In this document: positions 10,307-19,875 of the stretch, piece after piece
How the letters are laid out: the number at the start of each line of letters is the position of its first letter
Numbering within the stretch: the stretch's first letter is position 1
Notes under the pieces: model-generated
What the model was told of the DNA's origin: nothing
Seen by the model: the letters and a program-made list of their open reading frames with translations, nothing else
Databases searched by the model: none
DNA from: Serratia proteamaculans
Lineage (GTDB): Bacteria > Pseudomonadota > Gammaproteobacteria > Enterobacterales > Enterobacteriaceae
DNA length: 64,000 nt
Direction of reading: 5' to 3'
NCBI RefSeq assembly: GCF_008830365.1
Contig: NZ_WBKI01000001.1
Location: 1,426,001 to 1,490,000 of the forward strand
Made by a program: the position numbers and the translations under genes

Positions 10307-11614
10307 ATGTCCACAAATCCACAGCCACTCGACGCCATTGAGTTCGCCTCGCGTGATGAGATTGAAGCGCTGCAACTGGAACGTCTGAAATGGACGCTGC
10401 ACCATGCCTATAACAATGTGCCGATGTATAAACGCAAGTTCGATCAGGCGGGTGTGCATCCCGACGATCTCAAACAACTGAGCGATCTGAGCCGTTTCCC
10501 CTACACCACCAAGCAGGACTTGCGCGACAACTACCCGTTCGACACCTTTGCGGTACCAATGGAGCAGGTGGTGCGTATTCACGCCTCGTCGGGCACCACC
10601 GGTCGACCGACAGTGGTCGGTTATACCCAGCGGGATATCGATAACTGGGCCGATATCGTCGCCCGCAGCCTGCGCGCCGCCGGGGCCACCGCCAAAGACA
10701 AGGTGCACGTGGCCTATGGCTATGGCCTGTTTACCGGTGGGCTCGGCGCTCACTATGGCGCGGAGCGACTCGGGGCGACGGTGATCCCGATGTCCGGCGG
10801 CCAAACCGAAAGGCAGGCGCAGCTGATCCTGGATTTCAAACCCGATGTGATCATGGTGACGCCGTCCTACTGTTTAACGCTGATCGATGAACTGGAACGC
10901 AAAATGGGCGGCGATGCCCGTGGCTGCTCATTGCGTCTGGGGGTGTTTGGCGCAGAACCCTGGACCGAAGCGCTGCGGCACGAAATTGAAAGCCGCATGG
11001 GCATCAAGGCGCTGGATATTTATGGCCTGTCAGAAGTGATGGGGCCAGGAGTAGCGATGGAATGTGCCGAAAGCGGCGGCGGCCCGACCATCTGGGAAGA
11101 CCACTTCCTGCCGGAAATCATCTGCCCGGAAACCGGCCTTGCCCTGCCGGACGGCCAGCATGGCGAACTGGTGTTCACCACTCTGACCAAAGAGGCGCTG
11201 CCGGTGATCCGTTATCGCACTCGCGATCTCACCCGTCTGCTGCCCGGTGATGCCCGCCAGATGCGCCGCATGGGGAAAATCACCGGCCGCTCTGACGACA
11301 TGCTGATCATCCGTGGCGTCAATGTGTTCCCGTCGCAGGTGGAAGAACAAATCATGCAGTTCGAACAGCTGTCACCGCACTACCAGCTACAGGTCAGCCG
11401 CAGCGGACACCTGGATACCCTGGCGGTACGCGTTGAATTGAAAGAGGCGGCGCTCAGCCTCAGTCACCAGCAGCGCTGTGAGATTTGCCACCAGCTGCGC
11501 CACCATATCAAGTCGATTATCGGCGTCAGCACCGACGTCAGCATTGCCAACTGCGGTGATATTCCCCGTTCGGAAGGCAAGGCCCAGCGGGTGGTCGATC
11601 TGCGACCACGCTGA
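10307..11614 (+). CDS. paaK: PaaK, phenylacetate-CoA ligase
   Basis: First step of the pathway: ATP-dependent activation of phenylacetate to phenylacetyl-CoA, which is also the inducer that releases PaaX. The 435-residue adenylate-forming enzyme has the P-loop SSGTTGRPTVVGYT, the YGLSEVMGPG motif, and the C-terminal hinge GRSDDMLIIRGVNVFPSQVE. It is the last enzyme gene of the operon, 78 bases before paaX. Confidence 0.96.
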   Translation: MSTNPQPLDAIEFASRDEIEALQLERLKWTLHHAYNNVPMYKRKFDQAGVHPDDLKQLSDLSRFPYTTKQDLRDNYPFDTFAVPMEQVVRIHASSGTTGRPTVVGYTQRDIDNWADIVARSLRAAGATAKDKVHVAYGYGLFTGGLGAHYGAERLGATVIPMSGGQTERQAQLILDFKPDVIMVTPSYCLTLIDELERKMGGDARGCSLRLGVFGAEPWTEALRHEIESRMGIKALDIYGLSEVMGPGVAMECAESGGGPTIWEDHFLPEIICPETGLALPDGQHGELVFTTLTKEALPVIRYRTRDLTRLLPGDARQMRRMGKITGRSDDMLIIRGVNVFPSQVEEQIMQFEQLSPHYQLQVSRSGHLDTLAVRVELKEAALSLSHQQRCEICHQLRHHIKSIIGVSTDVSIANCGDIPRSEGKAQRVVDLRPR

Positions 11615-11692
11615 TCCCGCCGGCGTCACGGATGACGCCACAATAATTTGTGGTAATGTTGTGTCTCATCGTCGGCTAACCCGTGGAAAAAT

Positions 11693-12631
11693 ATGGAACA
11701 TAAACTGGATGAGTTTATCCGCCATGCTATAGACGCGCAGCCGATCAGCGGTACCTCACTGATTATCTCCCTGTACGGCGATGCGCTTAGCCATCGCGGC
11801 GGCGAGGTGTGGCTCGGCAGCCTGAGCGCGCTGCTGGAAGCTCTGGGTTTTGGTGACCGCTTTGTGCGCACGTCGGTATTTCGCCTGCAAAAAGAGGGCT
11901 GGCTGGCAGTCGAAAAAATCGGCCGCCGCAGCTTCTATCGGGTGACCGATCAGGGCATGCGCCAGTTCCGCCACGCAGAGTCGAAAATCTACCTTAGCGA
12001 GCCACCGGCCTGGGACGGTAAATGGGATCTGCTGTTGCTGGAAAGCGCGGAAAAAAGCGAGCGGGCACGGCTGAAAAAAGAGCTGGGCTGGCTGGGCTTC
12101 GGCCAGATCGCCAATAACCTGATGGCGGCCCCCACCCATGCACAAACCGACGTCACCGCCCTGCTCGGCGAGCTTAACGCCAGCGAACAGGTGATCTACT
12201 TTCGCGCCGACTACCCCTACAACCGTTCCGAGCAAACCCTGCAACAGCTGGTGGCCAACTGCTGGGCTCTGGGTGACGTGGCCGCCGATTATCATGAGTT
12301 TATCGTCTCTTTCCGCCCGCTAATGACACTGCTGCGCGAAACCGACGATGCGCTACTGACGCCCCAGCGCTGTTTCCAGATTAAGCTATTATTGATCCAC
12401 TTCTTCCGCCGCGTGGTGCTGAAAGATCCCCTGCTGCCGGACGCTTTATTGCCCGTCCAGTGGGAGGGGCAGATCGCCCGCAACCTGTGCATCAATATTT
12501 ATCAGCGGGTGGACCGTGCCGCGACCGAGTATGTCAGCACGCTGGCAGAAACCACTATCGGCGCTCTGCCCGCCCCGGCGGCCGGTTATTACCGGCGCTT
12601 TGGCGGCTTGCCGCGCGATCCTTCACTTTAA
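11693..12631 (+). CDS. paaX: PaaX, phenylacetyl-CoA-responsive repressor
   Basis: Repressor of the paa promoters, released by phenylacetyl-CoA. The 312-residue product has the PaaX layout: an N-terminal winged helix (SLIISLYGDALSHRGGEVWLGS, with VRTSVFRLQKEGWL as recognition region) followed by the PaaX central and C-terminal domains. The start follows TGGAA. It is 12 bases upstream of paaY, and the two are probably cotranscribed. Confidence 0.95.
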   Translation: MEHKLDEFIRHAIDAQPISGTSLIISLYGDALSHRGGEVWLGSLSALLEALGFGDRFVRTSVFRLQKEGWLAVEKIGRRSFYRVTDQGMRQFRHAESKIYLSEPPAWDGKWDLLLLESAEKSERARLKKELGWLGFGQIANNLMAAPTHAQTDVTALLGELNASEQVIYFRADYPYNRSEQTLQQLVANCWALGDVAADYHEFIVSFRPLMTLLRETDDALLTPQRCFQIKLLLIHFFRRVVLKDPLLPDALLPVQWEGQIARNLCINIYQRVDRAATEYVSTLAETTIGALPAPAAGYYRRFGGLPRDPSL

Positions 12632-12643
12632 GGAGCTTTTGCT

Positions 12644-13240
12644 ATGCCCGTGTATCAGATTGACGGCCTGACGCCAGTGGTAGACCCCAGCAGCTATGTG
12701 CACCCGACCGCGGTGCTGATTGGTGATGTGATCGTCGGCAAACGTGTCTATATCGGCCCCAATGCCAGCCTGCGCGGCGACTTTGGTCGACTGGTGATCG
12801 GCGATGGTGCCAATATTCAGGACAACTGCGTGATGCACGGCTTTCCGCAGCAGGACACCGTGGTGGAACAGGACGGTCATATCGGCCACGGCGCGATCCT
12901 GCACGGTTGCCGCATCCGCCGTAATGCCATGGTCGGTATGAACGCGGTGATCATGGACGGTGCGGAGATCGGTGAAAACACCATCGTGGGTGCCATGGCG
13001 TTCGTCAAAGCCGCCGCGGTGATTGAAGCCAACAAGCTGGTAATCGGTAGCCCTGCGCGGGTGTTGCGCGACCTGACCGAGCAGGAGCTGGCATGGAAAG
13101 TGGCCGGTACGCGTGAATATCATGACCTGGTGCTGCGCTGTCACTCCTCACTGCGGGAAGTGGCTCCACTGACCGAAATCGAACCGGGCCGTCAGCGGTT
13201 GAGTTTTGGCGACCACCTGATACCAAAAAGTCAGCTTTAA
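12644..13240 (+). CDS. paaY: PaaY, gamma-carbonic-anhydrase-fold thioesterase
   Basis: Left-handed beta-helix hexapeptide protein (198 residues). PaaY family members act as thioesterases on ring-hydroxylated CoA thioesters and aid repression control. The repeats [20 protein letters not shown] and [12 protein letters not shown], plus [11 protein letters not shown], contain the metal-ligand His residues of the gamma-carbonic-anhydrase fold. AAGGAG precedes the start. It ends the phenylacetate cluster. Confidence 0.94.
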   Translation: MPVYQIDGLTPVVDPSSYVHPTAVLIGDVIVGKRVYIGPNASLRGDFGRLVIGDGANIQDNCVMHGFPQQDTVVEQDGHIGHGAILHGCRIRRNAMVGMNAVIMDGAEIGENTIVGAMAFVKAAAVIEANKLVIGSPARVLRDLTEQELAWKVAGTREYHDLVLRCHSSLREVAPLTEIEPGRQRLSFGDHLIPKSQL

Positions 13241-13321
13241 ACCAGATAAAAAGCGCCGTTTCAACCCAAAGTGATTTACAGTGAATGCCCTGTTTAACTT
13301 CTTTTATCTGGACCGGAATTC

Positions 13322-14806
13322 ATGCCCAGAACGGCTAAAACGGTGGAAGTCCCCGCTATCGGCGAGCTTGATCGCCAAGCGGGGCAGCTTAGTCTGCAAC
13401 TTGCCCAGGCACTGCGGGCAGCGATCAATAAAGGTGAACTGAAGCCCGGCGATCCCTTGCCTTCAACCCGCGTGCTGGCGGGCGCATTGCGGCTGGCCAG
13501 AGGCACGGTGCTGGCCGCCTTCGAACAACTGACGGCGGAAGGTTTTCTCGAAGCGCAGCCCGGTTCGGGTACCCGTGTAGCCCTGTCACTTCACCGCCAG
13601 CCGCCTGTACCGGCCAACATTGCTGATATTTGTGACATCCCCCTTTCCAGTCAGGCGCAGGCATTGGCGCAATTTGCCAGCCAGTTACAGCCACTGCCGC
13701 CGGTCCCCTTTACCGTCTCGGTGCCAATCAATGATACCGCGCCCGATGACGTCTGGCGTCGCCTCGGCAACCGTGTCCGCGCGCGCGGGCCAGGTGCCCC
13801 CGCCGGTTATGGCGAGCCGCTGGGCGCATTGCCGTTGCGCAAGGCCGTCTGTGAATATGTCCGCAAGTCCCGTTCCGTGCTGTGTATGCCGGAACAGGTG
13901 ATGATCACTTCCGGCACTCAACAAGGGTTGTATCTGGCCACGCAAATCCTGCTGGATGCCGGTGACACCGCCTGGGTGGAAGATCCGGCCTATCACGGCA
14001 TCACCGCCATCTTCAATAGCGTATTCCGCGACAGGCTGATAGCCAGAGTCCCGGTCGATGCCGAAGGGATAGACGTGGTGGCAGGCAACAAGATCGCGCC
14101 GCAAGCCAAAGCCGTTTTTGTCACCCCTTCTCACCAATACCCGCTGTGCATGCCGATGAGCATGTCGCGCCGGCTCGAACTACTGGCCTGGGCCAAACAA
14201 CAGCGGGCCTGGATTATCGAAGACGATTACGACAGTGAAATGCGTTACTCCGGCCATCCGTTTCCCTCTTTGCAAGGGCTGGATCCGGCCAGAGTTGTCT
14301 ATCTGGGTACCTTCAGCAAGATCCTTTTCCCTTCATTGCGCCTGGGTTATGCCATCCTGCCCAAACCCTTGGTGGATGCCTTCTGCGGTGCGCGAGTGCT
14401 GATGGATCGCCACCCGCCCAGCGCCGATCAGCACGTACTGGCCAGTTTTATGGCGCAGGGGCACCTGGATCGTCATATCCGCCGCATGCGCAGCGTGTAT
14501 GCGGAAAAACGGCGGGTATTAACCGAAGCCATCAATGCCCATGTTTCTGCCGAGCTGGCCGCCCTGCACCCCAGCGATCAGGGCATGCATCTGGTGTTGT
14601 GGTTGAAGGCGGGGCTGGATGACCAACAGGTCGCTCGCCGCGCCGCCGAAGCCGGGGTGGCGGTTAGCGCATTGTCGCCGATGTATGCCGTCGGCAGCGG
14701 GAAAAACGGCTTGATACTCGGATTGGGCGGCTACGATGAGCTGCAGATCCACCGCGCTGCCCAACAACTGAATCAGGTGCTGGTGACGTTGGCCGAGGCC
14801 GGGTAA
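13322..14806 (+). CDS. MocR-type regulator (GntR winged helix fused to aminotransferase domain)
   Basis: PdxR/MocR-family transcription factor of 494 residues. An N-terminal GntR winged helix (roughly residues 15-85; LPSTRVLAGALRLARGTVLAAFEQL) is fused to a fold-type I aminotransferase domain. The PLP region is visible as ITSGTQQGL, IIEDDYDSEMRY and the lysine in YLGTFSKILFPSLRLGY. MocR proteins usually sense PLP or amino-acid adducts and control adjacent genes. Its neighbours are not divergent (paaY before, EamA exporter convergent), so its target is unclear. The 81-base gap upstream should carry its promoter. Confidence 0.9.
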   Translation: MPRTAKTVEVPAIGELDRQAGQLSLQLAQALRAAINKGELKPGDPLPSTRVLAGALRLARGTVLAAFEQLTAEGFLEAQPGSGTRVALSLHRQPPVPANIADICDIPLSSQAQALAQFASQLQPLPPVPFTVSVPINDTAPDDVWRRLGNRVRARGPGAPAGYGEPLGALPLRKAVCEYVRKSRSVLCMPEQVMITSGTQQGLYLATQILLDAGDTAWVEDPAYHGITAIFNSVFRDRLIARVPVDAEGIDVVAGNKIAPQAKAVFVTPSHQYPLCMPMSMSRRLELLAWAKQQRAWIIEDDYDSEMRYSGHPFPSLQGLDPARVVYLGTFSKILFPSLRLGYAILPKPLVDAFCGARVLMDRHPPSADQHVLASFMAQGHLDRHIRRMRSVYAEKRRVLTEAINAHVSAELAALHPSDQGMHLVLWLKAGLDDQQVARRAAEAGVAVSALSPMYAVGSGKNGLILGLGGYDELQIHRAAQQLNQVLVTLAEAG

Positions 14807-14823
14807 AGCGTCCGACAGTTAAT

Positions 14824-14847
14824 CCCCTCTCCCCCTGGAGAAGAGGC
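14824..14847. terminator. Hairpin between convergent genes
   Basis: A CT-rich stretch followed by its GA-rich complement (CCTCTCC...GGAGAAGAGG) forms an imperfect hairpin in the 81-base gap between the convergent MocR and EamA genes. No clear T-run follows. It resembles the stronger hairpin at 22442-22469. Confidence 0.4.
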
Positions 14848-14887
14848 GCTCACTGTAGCAATATCCTAAACCCTTATCTTACCCGGT

Positions 14888-15790
14888 TTAACGTGAAAAA
14901 CGCTTCGCGCCGTACACGCAGACCAACACCCCGGCCATGACCGCCAGCATCGAAGGTTGGATGGTTTCATGCAGCACCAGCCCGGCCAGCGCCAGACCAA
15001 AAAAGGGCTGCAGCAATTGCAGTTGCCCCACCGCGGCAATGCCACCCAGCGCCAAACCGCGGTACCAGAAGATAAAGCCAATCCACATGCTGAACAACGA
15101 AATATAGCCCAGAGAAAGCCAGGCCCCGACGCTGACCTGCGGCCAGTCCGCAGGCGCTGCCCCAATGGCCACCATGGCCGTCAGCGGTAAAGCCACCACC
15201 AGCGCCCAGGAGATCACCTGCCAGCCACCGAGTTTACGCGTCAACATTGCGCCTTCCGCGTAGCCCAAACCACAAAGCAGTACCGCAGCCACCATCAGCA
15301 GGTCACCGGCCCAAGAAGCGCCCGCCCCCTGACTCAGTGCGAAAGCCCCCACCAGCAGGCTGCCCAACACCGAGAACAACCAGAAAGCCGCTTTAGGCCT
15401 TTCTCCCCCACGCAGTACGCCAAAACAGGCGGTCGCCAAGGGTAACAGCCCGATATACACCAGCGCATGCGCCGAAGTGGTGTGCTGCAACGCCAATGCC
15501 GTCAGTAAAGGAAAGCCGATCACCACCCCGATAGCGACCAACACCAGGGGCGCGATGTCATGACGCAGTGGCCGGCGTTGACGCATCACCCCCAAGGCAC
15601 AGAGGGCTAACAAGGCTGCCAGCACCGCCCGCATCGCGGTCAGGAACAGCGGATCAAACTCCTGCACTGCCAGGCGCGTGGCGGGTAAAGAACCGCTAAA
15701 AATCAACATGCCCAAAAAGCCGTTGACCCACCCCTGCGCCGAATGACTGGCGCGGCCGATAGCCTGGTTTTTTTCTGTTTCACTGCTCAT
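14888..15790 (-). CDS. EamA/DMT-family transporter
   Basis: Inner-membrane drug/metabolite transporter superfamily protein (RhaT/YdcZ-like EamA pair), 300 residues with about ten hydrophobic segments in two EamA repeats. The first begins at GWVNGFLGMLIFSGSLPATRLAVQEFDPLF and the second at DLLMVAAVLLCGLGYAEGAMLTRKLGG. Such proteins usually export amino acids or metabolites; the substrate cannot be read from sequence. It is convergent with the MocR regulator. Confidence 0.85.
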   Translation of the reverse strand: MSSETEKNQAIGRASHSAQGWVNGFLGMLIFSGSLPATRLAVQEFDPLFLTAMRAVLAALLALCALGVMRQRRPLRHDIAPLVLVAIGVVIGFPLLTALALQHTTSAHALVYIGLLPLATACFGVLRGGERPKAAFWLFSVLGSLLVGAFALSQGAGASWAGDLLMVAAVLLCGLGYAEGAMLTRKLGGWQVISWALVVALPLTAMVAIGAAPADWPQVSVGAWLSLGYISLFSMWIGFIFWYRGLALGGIAAVGQLQLLQPFFGLALAGLVLHETIQPSMLAVMAGVLVCVYGAKRFSR

Positions 15791-15884
15791 GGCAACACCA
15801 CTCTACATCGGAAAAAGATCCTTTATTCTCCGGTTAAAGTGGTTTACTTCCAGTGCCAGATAATCACATTTTCAGAGAGCCACT

Positions 15885-17285
15885 TTACTCTACCCCCGAA
15901 GTTTCCATCCCGGCGGGCACCGGCTGATGGCGGCTATAGAAGAAGTAGATCGCCACCAGCAGCAGGGTAAACGGAATGCCAAACCACAGCGTCATTTTGA
16001 AAAACTCGGTGAACGCCGTCGAGATCAACAATGCCGCCATCAAACCGGCACCGGCCAACGTGGTGTACGGGAAACCCCACATGCGGAATTTCAGATGGGT
16101 TTGACGGTGCTGACGGCGGAAAAACAGGTGGGTGACAAAAATCATCAGCCAGGTGAAACAGGCGCCGTACACCGAGATCGACATCATCGCGGCAAACGAT
16201 TTTTCCGGATAAACCAGGCTCAGTATGATCGATACCACAATGCCAATGCACGACATCGCCAGCGCACTCACCGGGATGCCGCGTTTACTGACCCGCCCCA
16301 ACGCAGCCGGTGCTTGCCCGGCGCGAGACAGCGAGAACATCATGCGGGTGGTAATATACAACTGGCTGTTCATCGCCGACAACGCGGCCACCAGCACGAT
16401 AAAGTTGAAGATACCGGCGGCGGCGGGCAGGTGGATCACGTTCATCGCCATCAGGAACGGGCTTTCGCCGGTACCGGACTGCCGCCAGGGAACAATCGCC
16501 AGCATCAGCGCAATCGACAGCATGTAGAAAATAAACAGCCGTAAAATGGTGCCCTTGAAGGCGGTTTTGACCGCAATCACCGGGTTTTTGGCTTCCCCGG
16601 CGGCCACCGCGATCATCTCAATGCTCAGGTAGCTGAAAATCGACACGATCACCGCGAACCACATGCCCTTGACGCCAAACGGGAAGAAGCCACCGTTGGC
16701 AGTAAAGTTGTGAATACCGAAGGCCGGGTTAGCGGAAAACAGCAGAATACCGATACCAATGGCGATAAAGGCCGCGATGGCAACCACCTTGATAGTCGAC
16801 AACGCATACTCCACCTGGCCGAAGGACTTGACGCCAATCACGTTGATGAAAATCACCGCGGCAGAGAACAGCAGCACCCACGGCCAAATCGGCGTGGTCG
16901 GGAACCAGAACTGCATATACATACCGATGGCGGTCACCTCGGTGCCCACCGCCAATACTACGCAGGACCAGTAAGAGTAACGCACCAGAAAACCGAACAA
17001 CGGGCTGATGTAAAACTCGGCATAGTCACCGAAAGAGCCCGGCGTTGGGTGCTCGGAAGTCATCTCCGCCAGGCATCCCATTAGCAACAGCGCCACCACG
17101 CCGCCGATAAAATAGCTCAACAGTACGCTGGGGCCGGCCATCTGAATGGCGTAGGCACTGCCGAGAAACAGTCCGGTCCCAATCGCCCCGCCGATTGCCA
17201 GCATCGTCATCTGCCCGGCGGTGAGCTGTTTCTTCAACCCGCCCTGTCGCCGCGCTATCTCTTCAAAACCTTTCATCTGTTTCAT
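15885..17285 (-). CDS. Amino acid permease, APC superfamily
   Basis: Proton-coupled amino acid permease of the AAT group (AroP/PheP/AnsP/GabP/ProY relatives), 466 residues with about 12 membrane segments. The diagnostic N-terminal GGAIGTGLFLGSAYAIQMAGPS and the E-x-TSEHPTPGSFGDYAEFY segment are clear. It lies 16 bases downstream of an aromatic-type aminotransferase gene and probably in the same operon, so an amino acid degraded by that enzyme is the likely substrate. Exact specificity is not visible. Confidence 0.88.
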   Translation of the reverse strand: MKQMKGFEEIARRQGGLKKQLTAGQMTMLAIGGAIGTGLFLGSAYAIQMAGPSVLLSYFIGGVVALLLMGCLAEMTSEHPTPGSFGDYAEFYISPLFGFLVRYSYWSCVVLAVGTEVTAIGMYMQFWFPTTPIWPWVLLFSAAVIFINVIGVKSFGQVEYALSTIKVVAIAAFIAIGIGILLFSANPAFGIHNFTANGGFFPFGVKGMWFAVIVSIFSYLSIEMIAVAAGEAKNPVIAVKTAFKGTILRLFIFYMLSIALMLAIVPWRQSGTGESPFLMAMNVIHLPAAAGIFNFIVLVAALSAMNSQLYITTRMMFSLSRAGQAPAALGRVSKRGIPVSALAMSCIGIVVSIILSLVYPEKSFAAMMSISVYGACFTWLMIFVTHLFFRRQHRQTHLKFRMWGFPYTTLAGAGLMAALLISTAFTEFFKMTLWFGIPFTLLLVAIYFFYSRHQPVPAGMETSGVE

Positions 17286-17301
17286 GGCAGTCCTACCTTA
17301 T

Positions 17302-18489
17302 TCACGCAGTACGGGTGACATCCAGAATGGCGGCAGTAACGTAGTCGACATTATTTTGGTTCAGGCCAGGCAGACACATGCGGCCGGGGGCCACCAGATA
17401 GATGGCGTAATCTTGCCGCAGCCGCTCGAGCTGTTGCGGGTTCAGTCCGGTGTAACTGAACATGCCTTTCTGGTCGCGAATGCGGCGGTAGTCCAACTGC
17501 GAACCGCCCTTTTCCAGCCCGTTAGCCAGGATTTGGCGCATCTGTTTGATGCGTTGACGCATGCCGGCCAGTTCGCTTTCCCACTGCTGCCGCAGGCCAG
17601 CGTCTGCCAACAGGGTTTCCACAATCTGGCTGCCGTGGGTCGGTGGGCAGGAGTAGCTGCGGCGGATCAGCGTTTTCAGCGCACCCTTGACGTTTGCCGC
17701 ACTCTCCGGGGTGGCACCGCGAACCGAAAGCCCGCCCAGTCGCTGGCCATACAGCGCGACATTTTTCGAAAACGAATTGGCGACCAAAAATTCCACATCG
17801 GTTTTCAGCGCTTCACGCAGTACGAAACAGTCCTCGTCCAGACCGTCGCCAAAACCCTGATAGGCAATATCGAACAACGGCAGCAGGCGACGACGCTGGA
17901 CCACCTCAAGGGTGGCACGCCACTGTGCCTGGCTGAGATCGGTACCGGTCGGGTTATGACAGCAAGGGTGCAGCAGCACTACGCTGCCTTCCGGCAGGCT
18001 GTCCAGCGTATCCAGCATGGCGTCAAATCGCAGACCGCCGCTGGCCTCATCAAAATACGGATAGGTATGGACGTTCAGCCCGGCGCCTTCAAAGATCGCC
18101 CAATGGTTGGCCCAGGTCGGATCAGACACCCAGATGTCGCGACGGGACAGGTAGTGATGGATAAAATCGGCTGCCAGCTTCAGGGCACCGGAACCGCCGA
18201 CGGTCTGTACCGTGCAAATGGACGGTAACGCCGCCGCGCCGAACAACAAAGTCTGTACCTGTTGAGCGAACGGTGCCGACCCTTCGATCGGCGGATAGCC
18301 GTGCGGGCGACGCTGCTCGAGCAACTGCCGCTCGGCCGCCTCAACCGCCTGCATCAGCGGGATCCTGCCCTGCTGATCGTAATAAAGACCAATACCCAGA
18401 TTCACTTTCTGCGTATTTTCATCCTGTAAATAAGCTTCCATCAACGACATAATAGGATCTGCCGCCGAGCGGCCAATGTAATTAAACAT
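17302..18489 (-). CDS. Aromatic/aspartate-type aminotransferase (class I)
   Basis: PLP-dependent transaminase of the AspC/TyrB subgroup, 395 residues. Visible motifs are GIGLYYDQQGRIPLM, SDPTWANHWAIFEGAG, LHPCCHNPTGTDL, DIAYQGFGDGLDED, and the PLP lysine in VANSFSKNVALYGQRLG. Substrates are probably aromatic or acidic amino acids with 2-oxoglutarate. Downstream lies the permease; upstream lie a RidA and a kynurenine-formamidase-like gene, all leftward, suggesting one amino-acid (possibly tryptophan/kynurenine) utilisation operon. Confidence 0.88.
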   Translation of the reverse strand: MFNYIGRSAADPIMSLMEAYLQDENTQKVNLGIGLYYDQQGRIPLMQAVEAAERQLLEQRRPHGYPPIEGSAPFAQQVQTLLFGAAALPSICTVQTVGGSGALKLAADFIHHYLSRRDIWVSDPTWANHWAIFEGAGLNVHTYPYFDEASGGLRFDAMLDTLDSLPEGSVVLLHPCCHNPTGTDLSQAQWRATLEVVQRRRLLPLFDIAYQGFGDGLDEDCFVLREALKTDVEFLVANSFSKNVALYGQRLGGLSVRGATPESAANVKGALKTLIRRSYSCPPTHGSQIVETLLADAGLRQQWESELAGMRQRIKQMRQILANGLEKGGSQLDYRRIRDQKGMFSYTGLNPQQLERLRQDYAIYLVAPGRMCLPGLNQNNVDYVTAAILDVTRTA

Positions 18490-18550
18490 AGCGATTCCTT
18501 AATTCATTATTTAATGAATTTGCAGGTGAGTGTTCTGGTTATATAAAGGT

Positions 18551-18922
18551 TTATGCCGTGGCGCTGACGGTAATTTCTATTTTCATTCCAGGTACCACCA
18601 ATTTATCAACGATCACCGTTGAACGATTGGGGTAAGGATAATTAAAGTATTTCTTATAAATCTCATCGAGTAATTTAACGTCATTCACATCGGTAAGATA
18701 AATAATGACCTGTAAGACATTGTCGCTGTGGCTATTTGCCGCTTTTAACGTCTGGGCCAGATTATCGAAGGTCAGGGTAATCTGCTTTTCCGGCGCGCCG
18801 GTTTCAATGCTGCCGTCGGGCCTGACCGGGCCATGGGCGGTGAACAACATACCGCCGCCTTTGGTCGCCCAGGAAAAGGGTTGGCCAATTTCCGGCAGGC
18901 CGGTATCGATGATAGTGCGCAT
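18551..18922 (-). CDS. RidA-family enamine/imine deaminase
   Basis: YjgF/YER057c/UK114 fold, 123 residues. RidA proteins hydrolyse reactive enamines and imines made by PLP enzymes. Visible features are PFSWATKGGGMLFTAHGPV, the DNLAQTLKAA segment, VIIYLTDVNDV and the terminal Arg/Glu region (NRSTVIVDKLVVPGMKIEI). The usual catalytic Arg of archetypal RidA is not obvious in the canonical RS/RxxV context, so it may be a Rid subgroup member. It starts 3 bases after the hydrolase stop, so cotranscription is very likely. Confidence 0.85.
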   Translation of the reverse strand: MRTIIDTGLPEIGQPFSWATKGGGMLFTAHGPVRPDGSIETGAPEKQITLTFDNLAQTLKAANSHSDNVLQVIIYLTDVNDVKLLDEIYKKYFNYPYPNRSTVIVDKLVVPGMKIEITVSATA

Positions 18923-18925
18923 GGT

Positions 18926-19720
18926 TTAATTCCCCGTAGTGGTTAACTGGCGGATCAGCGCCCCGCCTCTGGCGAACAGCGAATCCAGCACGTTGTAATG
19001 GTTGGCACCGTCGACCACGACCAGGCTGACGGGCAGGTGTTTGGCTTTAAGCGCGGCATAGTAATGCTGCGACTGACCAATCAGTTCCGGCAGCTCGGCA
19101 TCACCGTAAAATAGCGTCATCGGTTTGATACGTTCAGGGATATTCCGCGCCGGACTCAATTGGGTTATTTGCCGCGGGGACAACTGTAATTGCCGGTTAA
19201 CGTAGCTGCTTAACAAGGGCTCCAGTTCGAAAATACCGCTGATCGGTAACACCGCGTCAACCACCGCATGCTGCTGCCAATAACTGGCCAGATGCCCACC
19301 GGCAGAATGGCCACACAGGTAAACCGGCGCAGACTTGGTTGACGCAAGCCGTTGTTGAATGGCACTCAGCGCCGCGCCGGTTTGCCGACAAATATCGTCC
19401 AGATTGGCCTGAGGGGCCAACGTATATTCCAGCAGCACTACGTCAAAACCCAACGACAATGGCACTTCGGCAATAAAGGCAAAATCGTCCTTGCTGCAAA
19501 ATTGCCAATACCCACCGTGAATAAATATTAACGTGCCTTTGGGTTGGCCGTCAGAATATAACCAATCAAAAACTTCCCGGGGAGAGTCGCCATAGGGAAT
19601 ATTGCGTTCGCTGCGAACTTGCTGATAAACGGCCAGGCTGCGGGTTTGGAATGAGGTCAGGATCTGATCTTCATTGTCCACCGTCGAACCGTTATCGTAA
19701 CTCCCCGCCAAAGGTTTCAT
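18926..19720 (-). CDS. Alpha/beta hydrolase, kynurenine-formamidase-like
   Basis: Alpha/beta-hydrolase of 264 residues. It has the HGGYW oxyanion motif (residues 68-72) typical of kynurenine formamidases, the nucleophile elbow GHSAGG (137-142), a late Asp in FYGDAELPE and His in DGANHYN. The likely reaction is hydrolysis of N-formylkynurenine or a related amide/ester. No tryptophan dioxygenase or kynureninase is in the window, so the pathway is unproven. It is the first gene of the leftward RidA-aminotransferase-permease group. The 155-base gap to the lysR stop should hold its promoter. Confidence 0.75.
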   Translation of the reverse strand: MKPLAGSYDNGSTVDNEDQILTSFQTRSLAVYQQVRSERNIPYGDSPREVFDWLYSDGQPKGTLIFIHGGYWQFCSKDDFAFIAEVPLSLGFDVVLLEYTLAPQANLDDICRQTGAALSAIQQRLASTKSAPVYLCGHSAGGHLASYWQQHAVVDAVLPISGIFELEPLLSSYVNRQLQLSPRQITQLSPARNIPERIKPMTLFYGDAELPELIGQSQHYYAALKAKHLPVSLVVVDGANHYNVLDSLFARGGALIRQLTTTGN

Positions 19721-19875
19721 ATATTAAACTTCGTTTATTATTTAAGATATGCGTTAACTATTAGCACCGGGAATAATATTGTCAAGAAGGGAGCGGCAGC
19801 AATGCGTGCAGGGTAATATAAATCTTTTCTGCGGCGCAATAAGTTTAACCAGTGAAACTTATTGCGCCTTAATGG

